64,000 nucleotides of DNA from Arthrobacter sp. Soil762 (GTDB taxonomy: Bacteria > Actinomycetota > Actinomycetes > Actinomycetales > Micrococcaceae). The first letter of the stretch is position 1. Each line of letters starts with the position of its first letter. The notes beneath the pieces are model-generated. The model was not told where the DNA came from. It was given only the letters and a program-made list of their open reading frames with translations, and did no database searches. Shown one piece after another: positions 25,375 to 33,854 of this stretch. The position numbers were made by a program, and so were the translations under genes. The DNA lies in the NCBI RefSeq assembly GCF_001428335.1, contig NZ_LMSG01000017.1:62140-126139 (forward strand). The letters are read 5' to 3'.

Positions 25375-26336
25375 CATGCCCTCCAATACAGGGGAGTGAG
25401 CTCGACCATCATTGCCCCGCCTCCCGTGATGCTGATGTTGACTGGGGACGTCTGGCCCGCCGGGATCCGCGCCCAGTCCACGGCGCCCGTCAGATCCGCT
25501 GTCCGGTCAACAGGGTTCGTGAACAGCGCCGGGGTGTTGCCCGTCGCCGGCGTGTAATCGCACTCCAGCGCGGTCCGCACCCTGGGATCCGTGTCGATCA
25601 CGACCGCTTTGCCAGTCGCCACCACGAACGGGACTTCGACGACGTCGGCACCCACGCCAGCGTGCGCTGCGGTGGAAGGACCAATGACTGTCCACACCGG
25701 CCATGCGTCCTCGTCGCCGTCGTTCGTCACCTCAGCGTCCGCCATGGTGTGCCCGGTCATGATGTTCACCAGCTGCGGGCCCACCGTCTCGTAGAACTCC
25801 TGCGACGCCCCGGTGCCCCATGCGGCCCGGACCGTAGTCCCAGTCCAAAACGGCTGGTCAGCGACCATGAGCGCCACGTACGCGGCCCAGCGGCGCATCG
25901 CCGGGTCCGTGTCGTACGCGTGGTCCTCCGGGACGAACCGGAGCTTTATGGACCGCTTGGCACCCGTCCCGCCCGGGCTGACCGTGAGCGTCCCGTGCCG
26001 GCGCGGATGCATCGACTTCCAGAACCTCCGGTCATGCTCAATCCACGCCTTCGAACTGGCGTCCTCGAACACAGCCAGTGGCAGAACAACGTTCCGTTCC
26101 TCCGCGACAGCACCCGTGAAAACCTGCCCAGGGACAGCCGGGCTCTTCCGGACCCACTGCGTGAACTTCGGGAAATGCAAACCCTCGACCCCGTCGCGCA
26201 GCAGGCAGACGCCCCCGTTCGGGTCCGTGAGGTCCCAAGCGGAGCCGTCATGCCCCGTCCACGTCATCCCCGTCTTGACCCACAAAGCGGCCGGGACCGG
26301 CGCGGATGGTGCTGGTACTGCATAACCAATGGCCAC
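25371..26336 (-). CDS. Distal tail protein (Dit-like)
   Basis: A 321-residue protein directly after the tape measure gene, where siphoviruses carry Dit. GMTWTGHDGSAWDLTDPNGGVCLL, VVLPLAVFEDASSKAWIEHDRRFWKSM and the C-terminal ITGGGAMMVELTPLYWRAW fit the phage tail family in Gram-positive hosts. Dit forms the ring joining tube and tip. No catalytic site is expected. Confidence 0.78.
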   Translation of the reverse strand: MAIGYAVPAPSAPVPAALWVKTGMTWTGHDGSAWDLTDPNGGVCLLRDGVEGLHFPKFTQWVRKSPAVPGQVFTGAVAEERNVVLPLAVFEDASSKAWIEHDRRFWKSMHPRRHGTLTVSPGGTGAKRSIKLRFVPEDHAYDTDPAMRRWAAYVALMVADQPFWTGTTVRAAWGTGASQEFYETVGPQLVNIMTGHTMADAEVTNDGDEDAWPVWTVIGPSTAAHAGVGADVVEVPFVVATGKAVVIDTDPRVRTALECDYTPATGNTPALFTNPVDRTADLTGAVDWARIPAGQTSPVNISITGGGAMMVELTPLYWRAW

Positions 26337-26339
26337 GGC

Positions 26340-28928
26340 CTACCCTCCCGCTGTAATCAATTTGAGATTGCTGCGGGTAGAGGCCCGCCGCTTCTTCGCA
26401 TCCATCGCGTCAACAATGTGATCCGGGTTGCCGTACACCGGGCCGTTGAAGTTCACGATCGAGCCAGCTGCAGCCGCGGCCGCCCCGGCATCCCTGCCGG
26501 CCGTGGCCGCATTCGACCCTTGACCGCCATTGACGCTGAGCGACGCACTGGACATCAGCCGTTGCGCTGCTGCTGCCACCGCGCGCTGCTCAGAATCGAT
26601 ACCGCCAGCGAAGTCCTTAGCCAAGGCCTGCCCCGAGAACGACGTATAGCCCTTGCCACTGAACGGTCCCCGCTTAGCCGGCGAGTGCGGGAAGAACGAC
26701 TTCGCGAAGTCCAGCACTCCACCCACCGCGTCACCTATCGCCCCGACCATGCCGGAAATACCGTCAATGAAGCCTTGGATCAGGGCCTGTCCCGCATTCA
26801 GCAGGAATGAGCCCAGATTGCCAAGGGCCGACATGATATTTCCGGGTAAATCGACGAAGAACCGGACGATATTTCCGATAAATCCGCCGACTCCGCTGAC
26901 CACGTTTGACCAGGTGTCGGAAAAGAAGCTTCCGACCCGGCCAAGCCCGTCCTGGACGCTGGACCAGACGCGCTGGAAGGTTGGAACCAAGGTTCCGGTA
27001 AACCAGCGGATCACGTTGTTCACGGTGTCCTGGATGAACGAGAACACCGACTGGAAGATCTGGCGCCCGAGCTCCGTCTGAGTGAAGAACCAGACCAGTC
27101 CCGCGACCAGGGCAACAATCGCCAGGATCACAATCCCGATGGGGTTGGCGCTCATCGCCGCGTTCCAGGCCCACTGTGCCGCTGTAGCAATACCCGTGGC
27201 GGCCGCCCCTGCGAGCTGGGCGGCTTTAGCGGCCACCATGGCGGCGCCGGTAGCCACCATGGATCCGATGGCTGCGAGACGCGAGCCTGTGCCCGCCGTG
27301 GTGGCAACCGTGTCCGTGACCGTCGCTGCGGTCTGTCCACGGATTGCTGCTGCCAGGGCGAAGTTCGACGCGGCCTGAGCTGCAGCCACTGGCACGGACG
27401 CCAGAGCCGCGATGTTCCCTGCGATCTGGGCGAGCCGCCAGATCACCATTCCCGCCGCGAGCGCGATTATCGCTGCGGTCAGGATTCCGGTGTTGTCAGC
27501 GAGAAACTGCATAGTGCCAGCAGCACCCTCGAGGAGCGGCTTCAGGAGCGGGAGTGCCCCGGCGATCAGCTTGCCGATTTCGGTGGACATGTCGCCGACG
27601 GCCTTGCCGACCTCGACGAGGATAGGCCCGGCAGGACGGGCCACGGCCAGGAAGGCCTCCCACACTGAGCCCATCTGTGAGAAATCGCCGGTACTGATGG
27701 CCTGTTTGATGGCATCATAGGCGAGCCGGACACGGTATCCGACTTCCTCCATGAAGCCAGGGAACCCGGAGGACGTGATGTCGCCGTCGGCCGCTACGAA
27801 GGCGGCTTTGAAGGCTAGGAAGCCTCCTCGGGCTTCATCCAGCGCAACGCGCGTGCCGTATCCGAAGCGCTCCATGAAGCCAGCGAACCCGGACGAGGTG
27901 ATATCGCCGTCGGCCGCCGAGAAGGCTGCTTGGAAGGCGCGGATGCCGCCGATGGCTTCGCCGAGTAGCTTTCCGATGCCGTTGGATGGGTCGAGCCCGA
28001 GCGCTTTGACGAGATCCGGAGTCAGGGCTCCGGACGCTATTCCGGCCTGGAATGCGGAGAGCCGTGCGAGGAAGGTCGTCAGGGTGATGGCGAATACTTT
28101 GGCTCGTTCCTCCGACTTAGCGAAGGCGGCTGGCAGCCGGTCGTTCATGAAGCCATACAGCGAGGAAAGTGCTGGGAGGAAGGCTCCAGCTACTGCCGCT
28201 TTGCCTTCCTTGACGATGGCGTTGAAGGTGGCTTGACGGGAGTTGAAGCTGGTCGTTTCGCGTGCAGCTGCGCCCTGGGCGTCGGCGGTCTGCTTCATGA
28301 TCAGCGAGAGAGTTGCGGCCTGCTGCGCCTGGGTGTCGAAGCTTCCGCCGACCTTGGAAAAGCCCAGCGCAGCCGCTTCAGCATCGATCTTCGCCTGGTT
28401 CAGACTGACGCCGTACTTCTCGATGGGATCTCGTTCGCCCTTGAGGGCGCTTGATAGGGAATCGACGGCATCCTTTGTGGAGCCGCCGAACTGGGCGGAA
28501 AGATCTCCACCCAGGGTGATCAGCTCGTTCGTTTTGGGTGCCAGCTGGTCCATGGCGATGCCGCCGTTTTTCAGCTGGGAGCCGATTACGGTGCCGAGTT
28601 CCTGGTACTCGTTTTTCGTCAGGCCGAGAGCCGTTTTTGCGTTCGCTGCGTAGCCGAACACCGTGGCTGAGGCGTCCTTGAATACGGCTTGGACGCCGCC
28701 GATGGACTGCTCAAGATTTCCTGCCCCTTGGACGCCCTCCAGGAAGCTGTCCTTGAGCTTATCGAGTCCGATCAGGGTGCCGAGGCCTACGAGGGCGCCC
28801 CGGAACGCCTGGCCAAACGTCCGGCCGCCTTCACGGCCGGACGTCTCAACCTCGTTGGAGACCTTGCTGCGGAAGCCTGTGAATACTGGCTCGATCGCTA
28901 CCTGGCCGGAACCGACTTCATCAGCCAT
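26340..28928 (-). CDS. Tail tape measure protein
   Basis: An 862-residue protein with long helices and a hydrophobic central third (about 455-640). It has tape-measure hallmarks: AKTALGLTKNEYQELGTVIGSQLKNGG and DSLSSALKGERDPIEKYGVSL at the N-terminus, then ALIQGFIDGISGMVGAIGDAV and HSPAKRGPFSGKGY near the C-terminus. Using the usual 0.15 nm per residue, a tail of roughly 130 nm is expected. An internal duplication of about 40 residues (AADGDITSSGFxGFME) lies mid-protein. It follows the frameshifted chaperone genes. Confidence 0.93.
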   Translation of the reverse strand: MADEVGSGQVAIEPVFTGFRSKVSNEVETSGREGGRTFGQAFRGALVGLGTLIGLDKLKDSFLEGVQGAGNLEQSIGGVQAVFKDASATVFGYAANAKTALGLTKNEYQELGTVIGSQLKNGGIAMDQLAPKTNELITLGGDLSAQFGGSTKDAVDSLSSALKGERDPIEKYGVSLNQAKIDAEAAALGFSKVGGSFDTQAQQAATLSLIMKQTADAQGAAARETTSFNSRQATFNAIVKEGKAAVAGAFLPALSSLYGFMNDRLPAAFAKSEERAKVFAITLTTFLARLSAFQAGIASGALTPDLVKALGLDPSNGIGKLLGEAIGGIRAFQAAFSAADGDITSSGFAGFMERFGYGTRVALDEARGGFLAFKAAFVAADGDITSSGFPGFMEEVGYRVRLAYDAIKQAISTGDFSQMGSVWEAFLAVARPAGPILVEVGKAVGDMSTEIGKLIAGALPLLKPLLEGAAGTMQFLADNTGILTAAIIALAAGMVIWRLAQIAGNIAALASVPVAAAQAASNFALAAAIRGQTAATVTDTVATTAGTGSRLAAIGSMVATGAAMVAAKAAQLAGAAATGIATAAQWAWNAAMSANPIGIVILAIVALVAGLVWFFTQTELGRQIFQSVFSFIQDTVNNVIRWFTGTLVPTFQRVWSSVQDGLGRVGSFFSDTWSNVVSGVGGFIGNIVRFFVDLPGNIMSALGNLGSFLLNAGQALIQGFIDGISGMVGAIGDAVGGVLDFAKSFFPHSPAKRGPFSGKGYTSFSGQALAKDFAGGIDSEQRAVAAAAQRLMSSASLSVNGGQGSNAATAGRDAGAAAAAAGSIVNFNGPVYGNPDHIVDAMDAKKRRASTRSNLKLITAGG

Positions 28929-29370
28929 CGGGCGTCTCCGTTCGTAGTTGCCCGAAGGCGCTCATTGCCCTCAGCTGCTTGGCCAGAGTTTCTCGCTCTT
29001 CAGGCGTGACGTCCGCGGCCTTGGGCGCGGTGTCCCACGGCAGATCAATCTGAATCGGCTTGTCACCCTTGCCGCGGGTCGCGTTCACCACGCGGGCAAA
29101 CGTGCCGGCCGCATAAATTTCCTGCCTGCTCGCCGCGTACTTCCAGCCAAGGATTGACGCCGTGAGGTGCGAATCAAGTTCCTGGGTCAGACCCTCAATT
29201 AGGTCCGCCGCTTCCTCGTAGCTGTAGCTCAAGCCCATTTCGTCGGCGCTGAGCTGGAACCTCTTCCGGAAGTCGTAGCGGACTGCCGGCCAGTGGTCCT
29301 CTACTAGCTCGAGGAAGGACCGGATTTTCCCACGGAGGCGCCCAGCTTCTCGCCGACGGCCTGCATCCAC
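28921..29370 (-). CDS. Tail assembly chaperone, frameshift extension (T part)
   Basis: This frame is probably not started on its own; it is reached by a -1 shift at 29325-29331. After the shift, translation continues IRSFLELVEDHWPAVRYDF for 134 residues. Starting from the ATG at 29729, the fusion would be about 269 residues. The segment AGTFARVVNATRGKGDKPIQIDLPWD is typical of actinophage T domains. It helps load the tape measure and overlaps that gene by 8 nt. Confidence 0.82.
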   Translation of the reverse strand: MDAGRRREAGRLRGKIRSFLELVEDHWPAVRYDFRKRFQLSADEMGLSYSYEEAADLIEGLTQELDSHLTASILGWKYAASRQEIYAAGTFARVVNATRGKGDKPIQIDLPWDTAPKAADVTPEERETLAKQLRAMSAFGQLRTETPDG

Positions 29371-29729
29371 TCCATAGCGAAGAGGAGAGTGTCTGCCCCG
29401 TCCTGGAGGCCGGTGAGCGTCTCGGCATCCTCCGGAGTCATGATCTGCTCCAGGATGTAATCCACGATCTCTTCTTCAGGAATGCCGGCGTCCTCAACTT
29501 TGAGGAGGACCTTCATCTTGCTGTATGGGACCAGTAGGCTCAGCGAGATTTCGCCGTCGACGTTCGTCTGGCACTTCAGCGTGTTCTCCACGATGAGGCT
29601 GCGGGGCTTCGGTCCGGGCTCAGGCGCCGACTTCGGCGCTGCGCTCTTGGCTGCAACTGGCTTGCGCGCGCGAGGGGCGGCCGGCTTTTTCGTGCTGGGT
29701 TCGGCTGCTTCAGGAGCTTCCGTGGTCAT
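29304..29729 (-). CDS. Tail assembly chaperone (G part, zero frame)
   Basis: A 141-residue protein. A basic Pro/Ala/Lys-rich N-terminus (KKPAAPRARKPVAAKSAAPK) is followed by LIVENTLKCQTNVDGEISLSLLVPYSKMKVLL and a helical end. Its position between the major tail and tape measure genes, plus the overlap and slippery site with the next frame, identifies it as a lambda gpG analogue. Confidence 0.85.
   Translation of the reverse strand: MTTEAPEAAEPSTKKPAAPRARKPVAAKSAAPKSAPEPGPKPRSLIVENTLKCQTNVDGEISLSLLVPYSKMKVLLKVEDAGIPEEEIVDYILEQIMTPEDAETLTGLQDGADTLLFAMEWMQAVGEKLGASVGKSGPSSS
29325..29331 (-). other. Programmed -1 ribosomal frameshift site (GGGAAAA)
   Basis: In frame the mRNA reads GTG GGA AAA TCC, so the heptamer G GGA AAA has the X XXY YYZ layout. 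A GGTCCT...AGGACC inverted repeat starts 3 nt downstream (29316-29321 with 29295-29300) and may stimulate slippage. The zero frame ends 24 nt after the heptamer region (TAG at 29304-29306). Confidence 0.88.
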
Positions 29730-29766
29730 GGCTTGTCTCTCTTCTGACGGGTGGTGATGGGTGGAG

Positions 29767-29808
29767 CTGCTGCCCCGCGCTCACCCATCAAGAGGCGCGG
29801 GGCAGCAG
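29767..29808 (-). terminator. 14-bp-stem hairpin after major tail gene
   Basis: CTGCTGCCCCGCGC and GCGCGGGGCAGCAG pair perfectly around a 14-nt loop between the major tail stop and the chaperone start. There is no U-tract. Likely an attenuator or mRNA stabiliser lowering downstream expression. Confidence 0.7.
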
Positions 29809-29820
29809 GTGTTAGGGCGA

Positions 29821-30654
29821 CTAGACGTCGCGCGTGTAGGAGAACGGTGCGGACGGGCCCACAGGGTTGGTGACGACGACGCTTGCGACGCCGGCCGCAC
29901 CCGCAGGCAGGACCGCGTCGATCTGCGTGGCAGAAACGATGTCGAAGTCAGTAGCTGCGGTTCCGCCGAACGTGACCGCTGTTGCGGTAGCGAACGCTGT
30001 ACCAGTGATGGACACTAGTTCGCCGGCGCCAGCCGGATCCGGGGAACCTTCAACGGCGGTGATCGTCGGGATGGTCGTCACCGTCGTCTCCGCCGGGATC
30101 AGCCATTCACCGATGTGGTTGTTCTCCAGTCCGGGGGAGCGGTCGATCTTGAAGGTGACCTCGTAGCCCAGGACGTTGCCGCGCTCGGACTTGTCCTCAG
30201 CGACCGATGCGACCGTGGCGTTCGCTGCTACGCGGCGCCGGATCATCCCGTTCTTGAAGATTTCTTCCGTGAAGATGACGTACTTGGCGCTGGTGCCGCC
30301 GCCGTCGATCGTGATGTATCCGTTCACGTCGGCGGTCTTGCCGCGGATGATGGAGCGCACAATCTCATCGGTCTGCGCGAACTTGACCTTCAGCTCCACG
30401 TTGGCCAGGCCCGACGGGAGAGAGAAGCCTTCCTGCCAGAACTCGATCGGATCGCCGTCCGCCTCCATGGACCACTCAAAGCCGCCGTCCTCCGTCAGGA
30501 GACCGGGAAGCTTATAGGTCACCGCGAGTGCCAGGGACCGCGAGGCGCCGGCCACCGGCGTCGGAATCGCCGTGCCGAACGGTGCGATGCCAATGTGTCC
30601 GGTGACCGGTACACCTACGGCGGTTACATCATTTCCTAAGCTGTCTGCAGCCAT
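29821..30654 (-). CDS. Major tail protein with C-terminal IPT/TIG Ig-like domain
   Basis: The ATG at 30654 has GGAGG at normal spacing and gives 277 residues. The first about 195 residues form the tube domain (GFEWSMEADGDPIEFWQEGFSLPSG, FKIDRSPGLENNHIGEWLI). The last about 80 (IPTITAVEGSPDPAGAGELVSITGTAFATATAVTFGG) match the IPT/TIG Ig fold, which would project from the tail surface. Hairpins on both sides suggest it is set apart for high expression. Confidence 0.88.
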   Translation of the reverse strand: MAADSLGNDVTAVGVPVTGHIGIAPFGTAIPTPVAGASRSLALAVTYKLPGLLTEDGGFEWSMEADGDPIEFWQEGFSLPSGLANVELKVKFAQTDEIVRSIIRGKTADVNGYITIDGGGTSAKYVIFTEEIFKNGMIRRRVAANATVASVAEDKSERGNVLGYEVTFKIDRSPGLENNHIGEWLIPAETTVTTIPTITAVEGSPDPAGAGELVSITGTAFATATAVTFGGTAATDFDIVSATQIDAVLPAGAAGVASVVVTNPVGPSAPFSYTRDV

Positions 30655-30664
30655 TACTTGCCTC

Positions 30665-30719
30665 CAAATAGAAAAGACCACCCACAGACGTGAATGGCTG
30701 GATGGTTGGGTGGGGTGGT
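30665..30719 (-). terminator. Hairpin with U-rich tail before major tail gene
   Basis: On the minus strand ACCACCC (30719-30713) can pair with GGGTGGT (30683-30677), followed by CTTTTCTATTT. The long 29-nt loop makes this a weak terminator or attenuator ahead of the major tail gene's SD. Confidence 0.45.
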
Positions 30720-30720
30720 G

Positions 30721-31170
30721 CTATGCGGTAAATGCCTGGCCAGTGAGCCCTAGGTCGGCCGTGAAGTAGCGGCGCGGCTGGCCGGAGTCTTCCCGGACCT
30801 TGAAAGGGCCGGCGGTGCTCCGGACAACGGCAACCGGGTTGCCGGCCTCCACCGCTGCGGAGCCGGCGACTATGGCCTGGACCAGCAGCGCGAGGCTGGA
30901 TACCTCTGTGCCGTTGGTGGGATCATCACCCGCCAGGACGGTTATGCCGACTGTCGTTTCCCTAGTGTTCAGGCCGGTGGTGGGGCCGCCGTCGTCGCGG
31001 ACAACGACTGCCTTGCTCCTGCGTGGATCCGGAAACCGGTCACTGACAAAGACGCCGTCCGCGAGCGCAGAGTGTGGACTTGCGCCGTCGGCCGCGATGG
31101 CTGCGAGACGTGCCCGGATGTGTCCGGTGAGGAAGAGTTCGACGTCGGAGTGTATGACGTCCTTACCCAC
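30721..31170 (-). CDS. Tail terminator-like protein
   Basis: A 149-residue alpha/beta protein starting MGKDVIHSDVELFLTGHIRARL, located directly before the major tail gene, the usual place of the tail-terminator (gpU-like) ring protein. RRSKAVVVRDDGGPTTGLNTRETTVGITVLAG fits this small-fold family. It overlaps the gp10-like gene by 8 nt. Assignment rests mostly on position and size. Confidence 0.65.
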   Translation of the reverse strand: MGKDVIHSDVELFLTGHIRARLAAIAADGASPHSALADGVFVSDRFPDPRRSKAVVVRDDGGPTTGLNTRETTVGITVLAGDDPTNGTEVSSLALLVQAIVAGSAAVEAGNPVAVVRSTAGPFKVREDSGQPRRYFTADLGLTGQAFTA

Positions 31171-31447
31171 CGGACTTCTCCGCGTTCAGTGCGCGGGCGA
31201 GGTTCCCGGTTTCGGATTCGACGAACATGCTTGCCGGGTCTTCGGCCACGACCAGGCCGACGTTTCGAGTCGCGGTGCTCTTGATCCTGGTAGTGATCCG
31301 GTCCCGGTAGTCGCCAGTGTCCACCGGTGCGGATGCCCGCGCCCGGGCGGCGACACTGTCGAGGTGTCGTTGGACGACGGCGGTGACTTTGGGGGAGTGC
31401 CCGAGCTTGGTGAAGAAGGCGTTGTTCCACTTCATCTTGCCTGCCAT
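31163..31447 (-). CDS. HK97 gp10-like head-tail protein
   Basis: A 94-residue protein with the gp10-family pattern: an N-terminal helix (HLDSVAARARASAPVDTGDYRDRI) containing the conserved APVDTG, then short strands. The family lies at the neck and helps join heads to tails. It has 1-nt and 8-nt overlaps with neighbours. Confidence 0.8.
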   Translation of the reverse strand: MAGKMKWNNAFFTKLGHSPKVTAVVQRHLDSVAARARASAPVDTGDYRDRITTRIKSTATRNVGLVVAEDPASMFVESETGNLARALNAEKSGG

Positions 31448-31797
31448 CAGCCCGCCACCTTCCTGATCCGGAACTCAACGCCCGGATTCCAGCCCGTCAG
31501 CGCGTTCTTCCAGTCGGCGACTTCTCCCTCGACGTCCCAGAGTCCTGAGCGGGCCCTGATGCGGTCGTGGGGCAGGACGTCGACGCCGGGACCGGCGTAG
31601 AGGCTCATGCCCGTGGTGACGCTAGTACGGTCCTCTGTGCGGGTCTCCGTGCTCGAGGACGGGGCGATGGCCACGCCTTCCAGCTCGATCATGGCCGGCG
31701 CTGTCCAGTCCCTCTTGGTTGATTCGCCGGAATATGGATCCGGGACCAGCTGGGCCCGCTCCCGGGTGACCGTCTCACCGTGTGCCAGGGGAAACAT
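31447..31797 (-). CDS. Head closure (stopper) protein
   Basis: A 116-residue beta-rich protein (LAHGETVTRERAQLVPDPYSGE, MSLYAGPGVDVLPHDRIRARSGLWDVEGE). This pattern of SPP1 gp16-like stoppers, with YAGPGVDVxPxDRI, is common in actinophages. It plugs the connector after packaging. Its order after the gp19/gp15 adaptor supports the call. Confidence 0.7.
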   Translation of the reverse strand: MFPLAHGETVTRERAQLVPDPYSGESTKRDWTAPAMIELEGVAIAPSSSTETRTEDRTSVTTGMSLYAGPGVDVLPHDRIRARSGLWDVEGEVADWKNALTGWNPGVEFRIRKVAG

Positions 31798-32220
31798 TCA
31801 GGACCGCCCTTCAGGCCAGACGAAGATGCCCTCGTAGTTACCCGACGGCGGCATAGAAGACTGCGGCAGGGCGGTCGATCTGCCCTCAAACACGGCCACC
31901 ATCCAGTCCTCGAGTACGAGCGGATCCGTACTTGCCCCTGCCAGCGTTGCTGACCTAGACATCGGACCCACTCCTTCAGAGAAGGACTTGGCCCCGCGGA
32001 CAGGAACGACGTCGACGGCGCCAAGAACCATCTGGACCACGACGTCGCTCACGTCCTCCGCGGCCAACGTGCCTGCCGCGATCCGGGAATCGACGTCGGG
32101 CCAGTGCCGCCGGATCTTCCGCGAAGCGGACCCCAGGTAATAGGTTGCCCGGGTCGCCTCCGCGGAAGTGAGAGGACGCCAGGCCGCCGCCACTGTGTCA
32201 ATTTGTGCCAGATCGGCCAT
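31798..32220 (-). CDS. Head-tail adaptor (Gp19/Gp15/Gp42 family)
   Basis: A 140-residue helical protein. It starts MADLAQIDTVAAAWRPLTSAEATRATYYLGSASRKIRR (given here in part) and has DVVVQMVLGAVDVVPVRGAKSFSEGVGPM, the typical actinophage head-tail connector pattern. It binds beneath the portal. It is the first connector gene after the capsid genes, separated from the stopper by 0 nt. Confidence 0.78.
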   Translation of the reverse strand: MADLAQIDTVAAAWRPLTSAEATRATYYLGSASRKIRRHWPDVDSRIAAGTLAAEDVSDVVVQMVLGAVDVVPVRGAKSFSEGVGPMSRSATLAGASTDPLVLEDWMVAVFEGRSTALPQSSMPPSGNYEGIFVWPEGRS

Positions 32221-32236
32221 GGCGTCCTCCTACTTG

Positions 32237-32566
32237 CTACTTGGCGGGTGTGGACTTCGCGGTGGCTGTAGCTTTCGCCTTAGCCTCTGCTTCGGCAGCC
32301 GCCTTGGCATCCGCTGCGGCCTTGGCTTCAGCTTCGGCTGCAGCCTTTGCAGTTGCTTCCGCTGCCGCGGCTTCCTCTTCGGTGGGGGTTGCCTCGATGG
32401 TGACCTGCTCGATCAGGCCGAGCGCCTCCAGCTGGTCGAGCTTGGCCTGCTCGACGCCCTCGGGGATGATTCCGCCCTGGCGGATGATGCGGGCGATGCG
32501 GTTGCCGGTGGCGGGGCCGACAGCAACCTTCACCACAGAGGCCATTGCCTTATACAGCTGCGGCAT
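32237..32566 (-). CDS. Hypothetical head-region protein with Ala/Lys/Glu coiled coil
   Basis: A 109-residue protein. The first 55 residues (VKVAVGPATGNRIARIIRQGGIIPEGVEQ) form a small domain. The rest is a low-complexity charged Ala helix (AEATAKAAAEAEAKAAADAK and more). It sits 2 nt after the capsid gene. Comparable genes in actinophages are unassigned; a role in head joining or DNA binding is possible. Confidence 0.6.
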   Translation of the reverse strand: MPQLYKAMASVVKVAVGPATGNRIARIIRQGGIIPEGVEQAKLDQLEALGLIEQVTIEATPTEEEAAAAEATAKAAAEAEAKAAADAKAAAEAEAKAKATATAKSTPAK

Positions 32567-32568
32567 GA

Positions 32569-33477
32569 TCAGAGCCCCGTTCCGGTGACGACGAACCCGG
32601 CGAGTGGGTTGACAACCACGGGCACATGGGGGTTACGCGCCTGCAGCCGGGTCTTGTCGGCCTTTTCGCGGTAGGAAGCAATCTCCACTCCGGTGTCGCC
32701 GCCCACCTTGCGGTACTCGGGCGAGGGGATGTCCTCGCGTGCGACACCGCCCAGGCGGCGGCGGTCCACGAACATCGGGTTCGTGAACTGATCGTCATCA
32801 CTGGAGATCCAGGTCAGACCTGCGAGGGTCGGGAAGGCACCCGTCTTTGCGGTGTCGTCATCGTTCGGCAGCATCTCTATCAGTTCCGGGATGATCGCGG
32901 CGTAGTCGTCGCCGTTCAGCACCACGGTGTCGATGGAGTAGCCGAGCTTGAGCTTCCTGGCCGCAGACTGGACACGGAGAGCGTCCTTCAGAATCTGCTT
33001 TCCGGTCGTCCAGGCAGCGCCCGCCGCGAGGGGCTGCGTCACAGAGGACTGGATCACACCAAGAGCAAGCTCGTTGGCGTTGAACACGAGCTCTGTCTGC
33101 AGGAGCAGCATCGCATCGTCGATGGGCTGGCGGAGGCTGCGGCCGATCTCCTCGTCTGTGATCTCGGTCGCGATGCCTTCCTTGGAGGCCGTGTAGATCT
33201 CGTACTGCTCAGCGCTCAGCGGCGTCAGCTTGTACTCGGCTCCCGGGGCAACGGATTCGGCCTTGCGGTCCGTGCGGATCTTCTCGTTCGAAGGAACCGC
33301 GATCGCACCGCCCTGGACCTTGTAGCGGCCCTGTAGGAGGAAGTTCCCGACGAACTGCTGTGCGGTCAGGATCTCGCCCAGACGACGGGCAAGCAGCGTC
33401 GGGTTCTTGACGAACGCCTGCAGCTCAGCCGCGGAGGCCGTGCCCAGCTGGCTGGGGGTGTACGGATACGTCTTCAT
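32569..33477 (-). CDS. Major capsid protein (HK97 fold)
   Basis: A 302-residue protein with HK97-fold traits: an N-terminal arm, QFVGNFLLQGRYKVQGGAIAV, then EKIRTDRKAESVAPGAEYKLT for the E-loop region, and a C-terminal P/A-domain segment (VVLNGDDYAAIIPELIEML, VEIASYREKADKTRLQARNPHVPVVVNPLAGFV). No long N-terminal delta domain is visible; scaffolding is likely supplied by the protease/scaffold gene upstream. Confidence 0.9.
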   Translation of the reverse strand: MKTYPYTPSQLGTASAAELQAFVKNPTLLARRLGEILTAQQFVGNFLLQGRYKVQGGAIAVPSNEKIRTDRKAESVAPGAEYKLTPLSAEQYEIYTASKEGIATEITDEEIGRSLRQPIDDAMLLLQTELVFNANELALGVIQSSVTQPLAAGAAWTTGKQILKDALRVQSAARKLKLGYSIDTVVLNGDDYAAIIPELIEMLPNDDDTAKTGAFPTLAGLTWISSDDDQFTNPMFVDRRRLGGVAREDIPSPEYRKVGGDTGVEIASYREKADKTRLQARNPHVPVVVNPLAGFVVTGTGL

Positions 33478-33492
33478 GTTGTGGCGGCCTTT

Positions 33493-33852
33493 CTAGTTCT
33501 GGAGGACTTCGACGGACGCGCTGTCGGCCGCGCTCGTGAGAGCGAGCCCGATGTCAGCGCCGGCAGCGAGCGTGCGGACCTTGCCGGCGCCAGCTGCTTC
33601 GAGCCGGGCGCCTCGCACGATCGCACCGGATGCGGTCAGCAGATGAACCGGCTTGCCAACCTCGACGGTCACCTTGTCGCCAATGGCGGCATCATGACCG
33701 GCAATGCCGACTACCTTGGCGGAGGCGGCTGCAGCCGGGGTCACCGAACGATCAGTGGCGCCCACCTCAACAGGGTGGCCACCAGTGACGGCCGCGGACA
33801 CATCGAACGTGACCGTCTGGCCGGGGCGGAACAGAGGCAGGTACTGGCCCAT
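33493..33852 (-). CDS. Head decoration/cement protein (DUF2190-like)
   Basis: A 119-residue small beta protein starting MGQYLPLFRPGQTVTFDVSAAV, with KVVGIAGHDAAIGDKVTVEVGKPVHLLTASG. This pattern is shared by capsid-cement proteins. Its place between the protease and the major capsid gene agrees. It probably binds the outer capsid to stabilise it. Confidence 0.75.
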   Translation of the reverse strand: MGQYLPLFRPGQTVTFDVSAAVTGGHPVEVGATDRSVTPAAAASAKVVGIAGHDAAIGDKVTVEVGKPVHLLTASGAIVRGARLEAAGAGKVRTLAAGADIGLALTSAADSASVEVLQN

Positions 33853-33854
33853 GA

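Noticed and set aside
28921-29370. Independent gene for the second chaperone frame
   Set aside because: Its ATG has no good SD and lies inside the first gene; the slippery site gives a better explanation.
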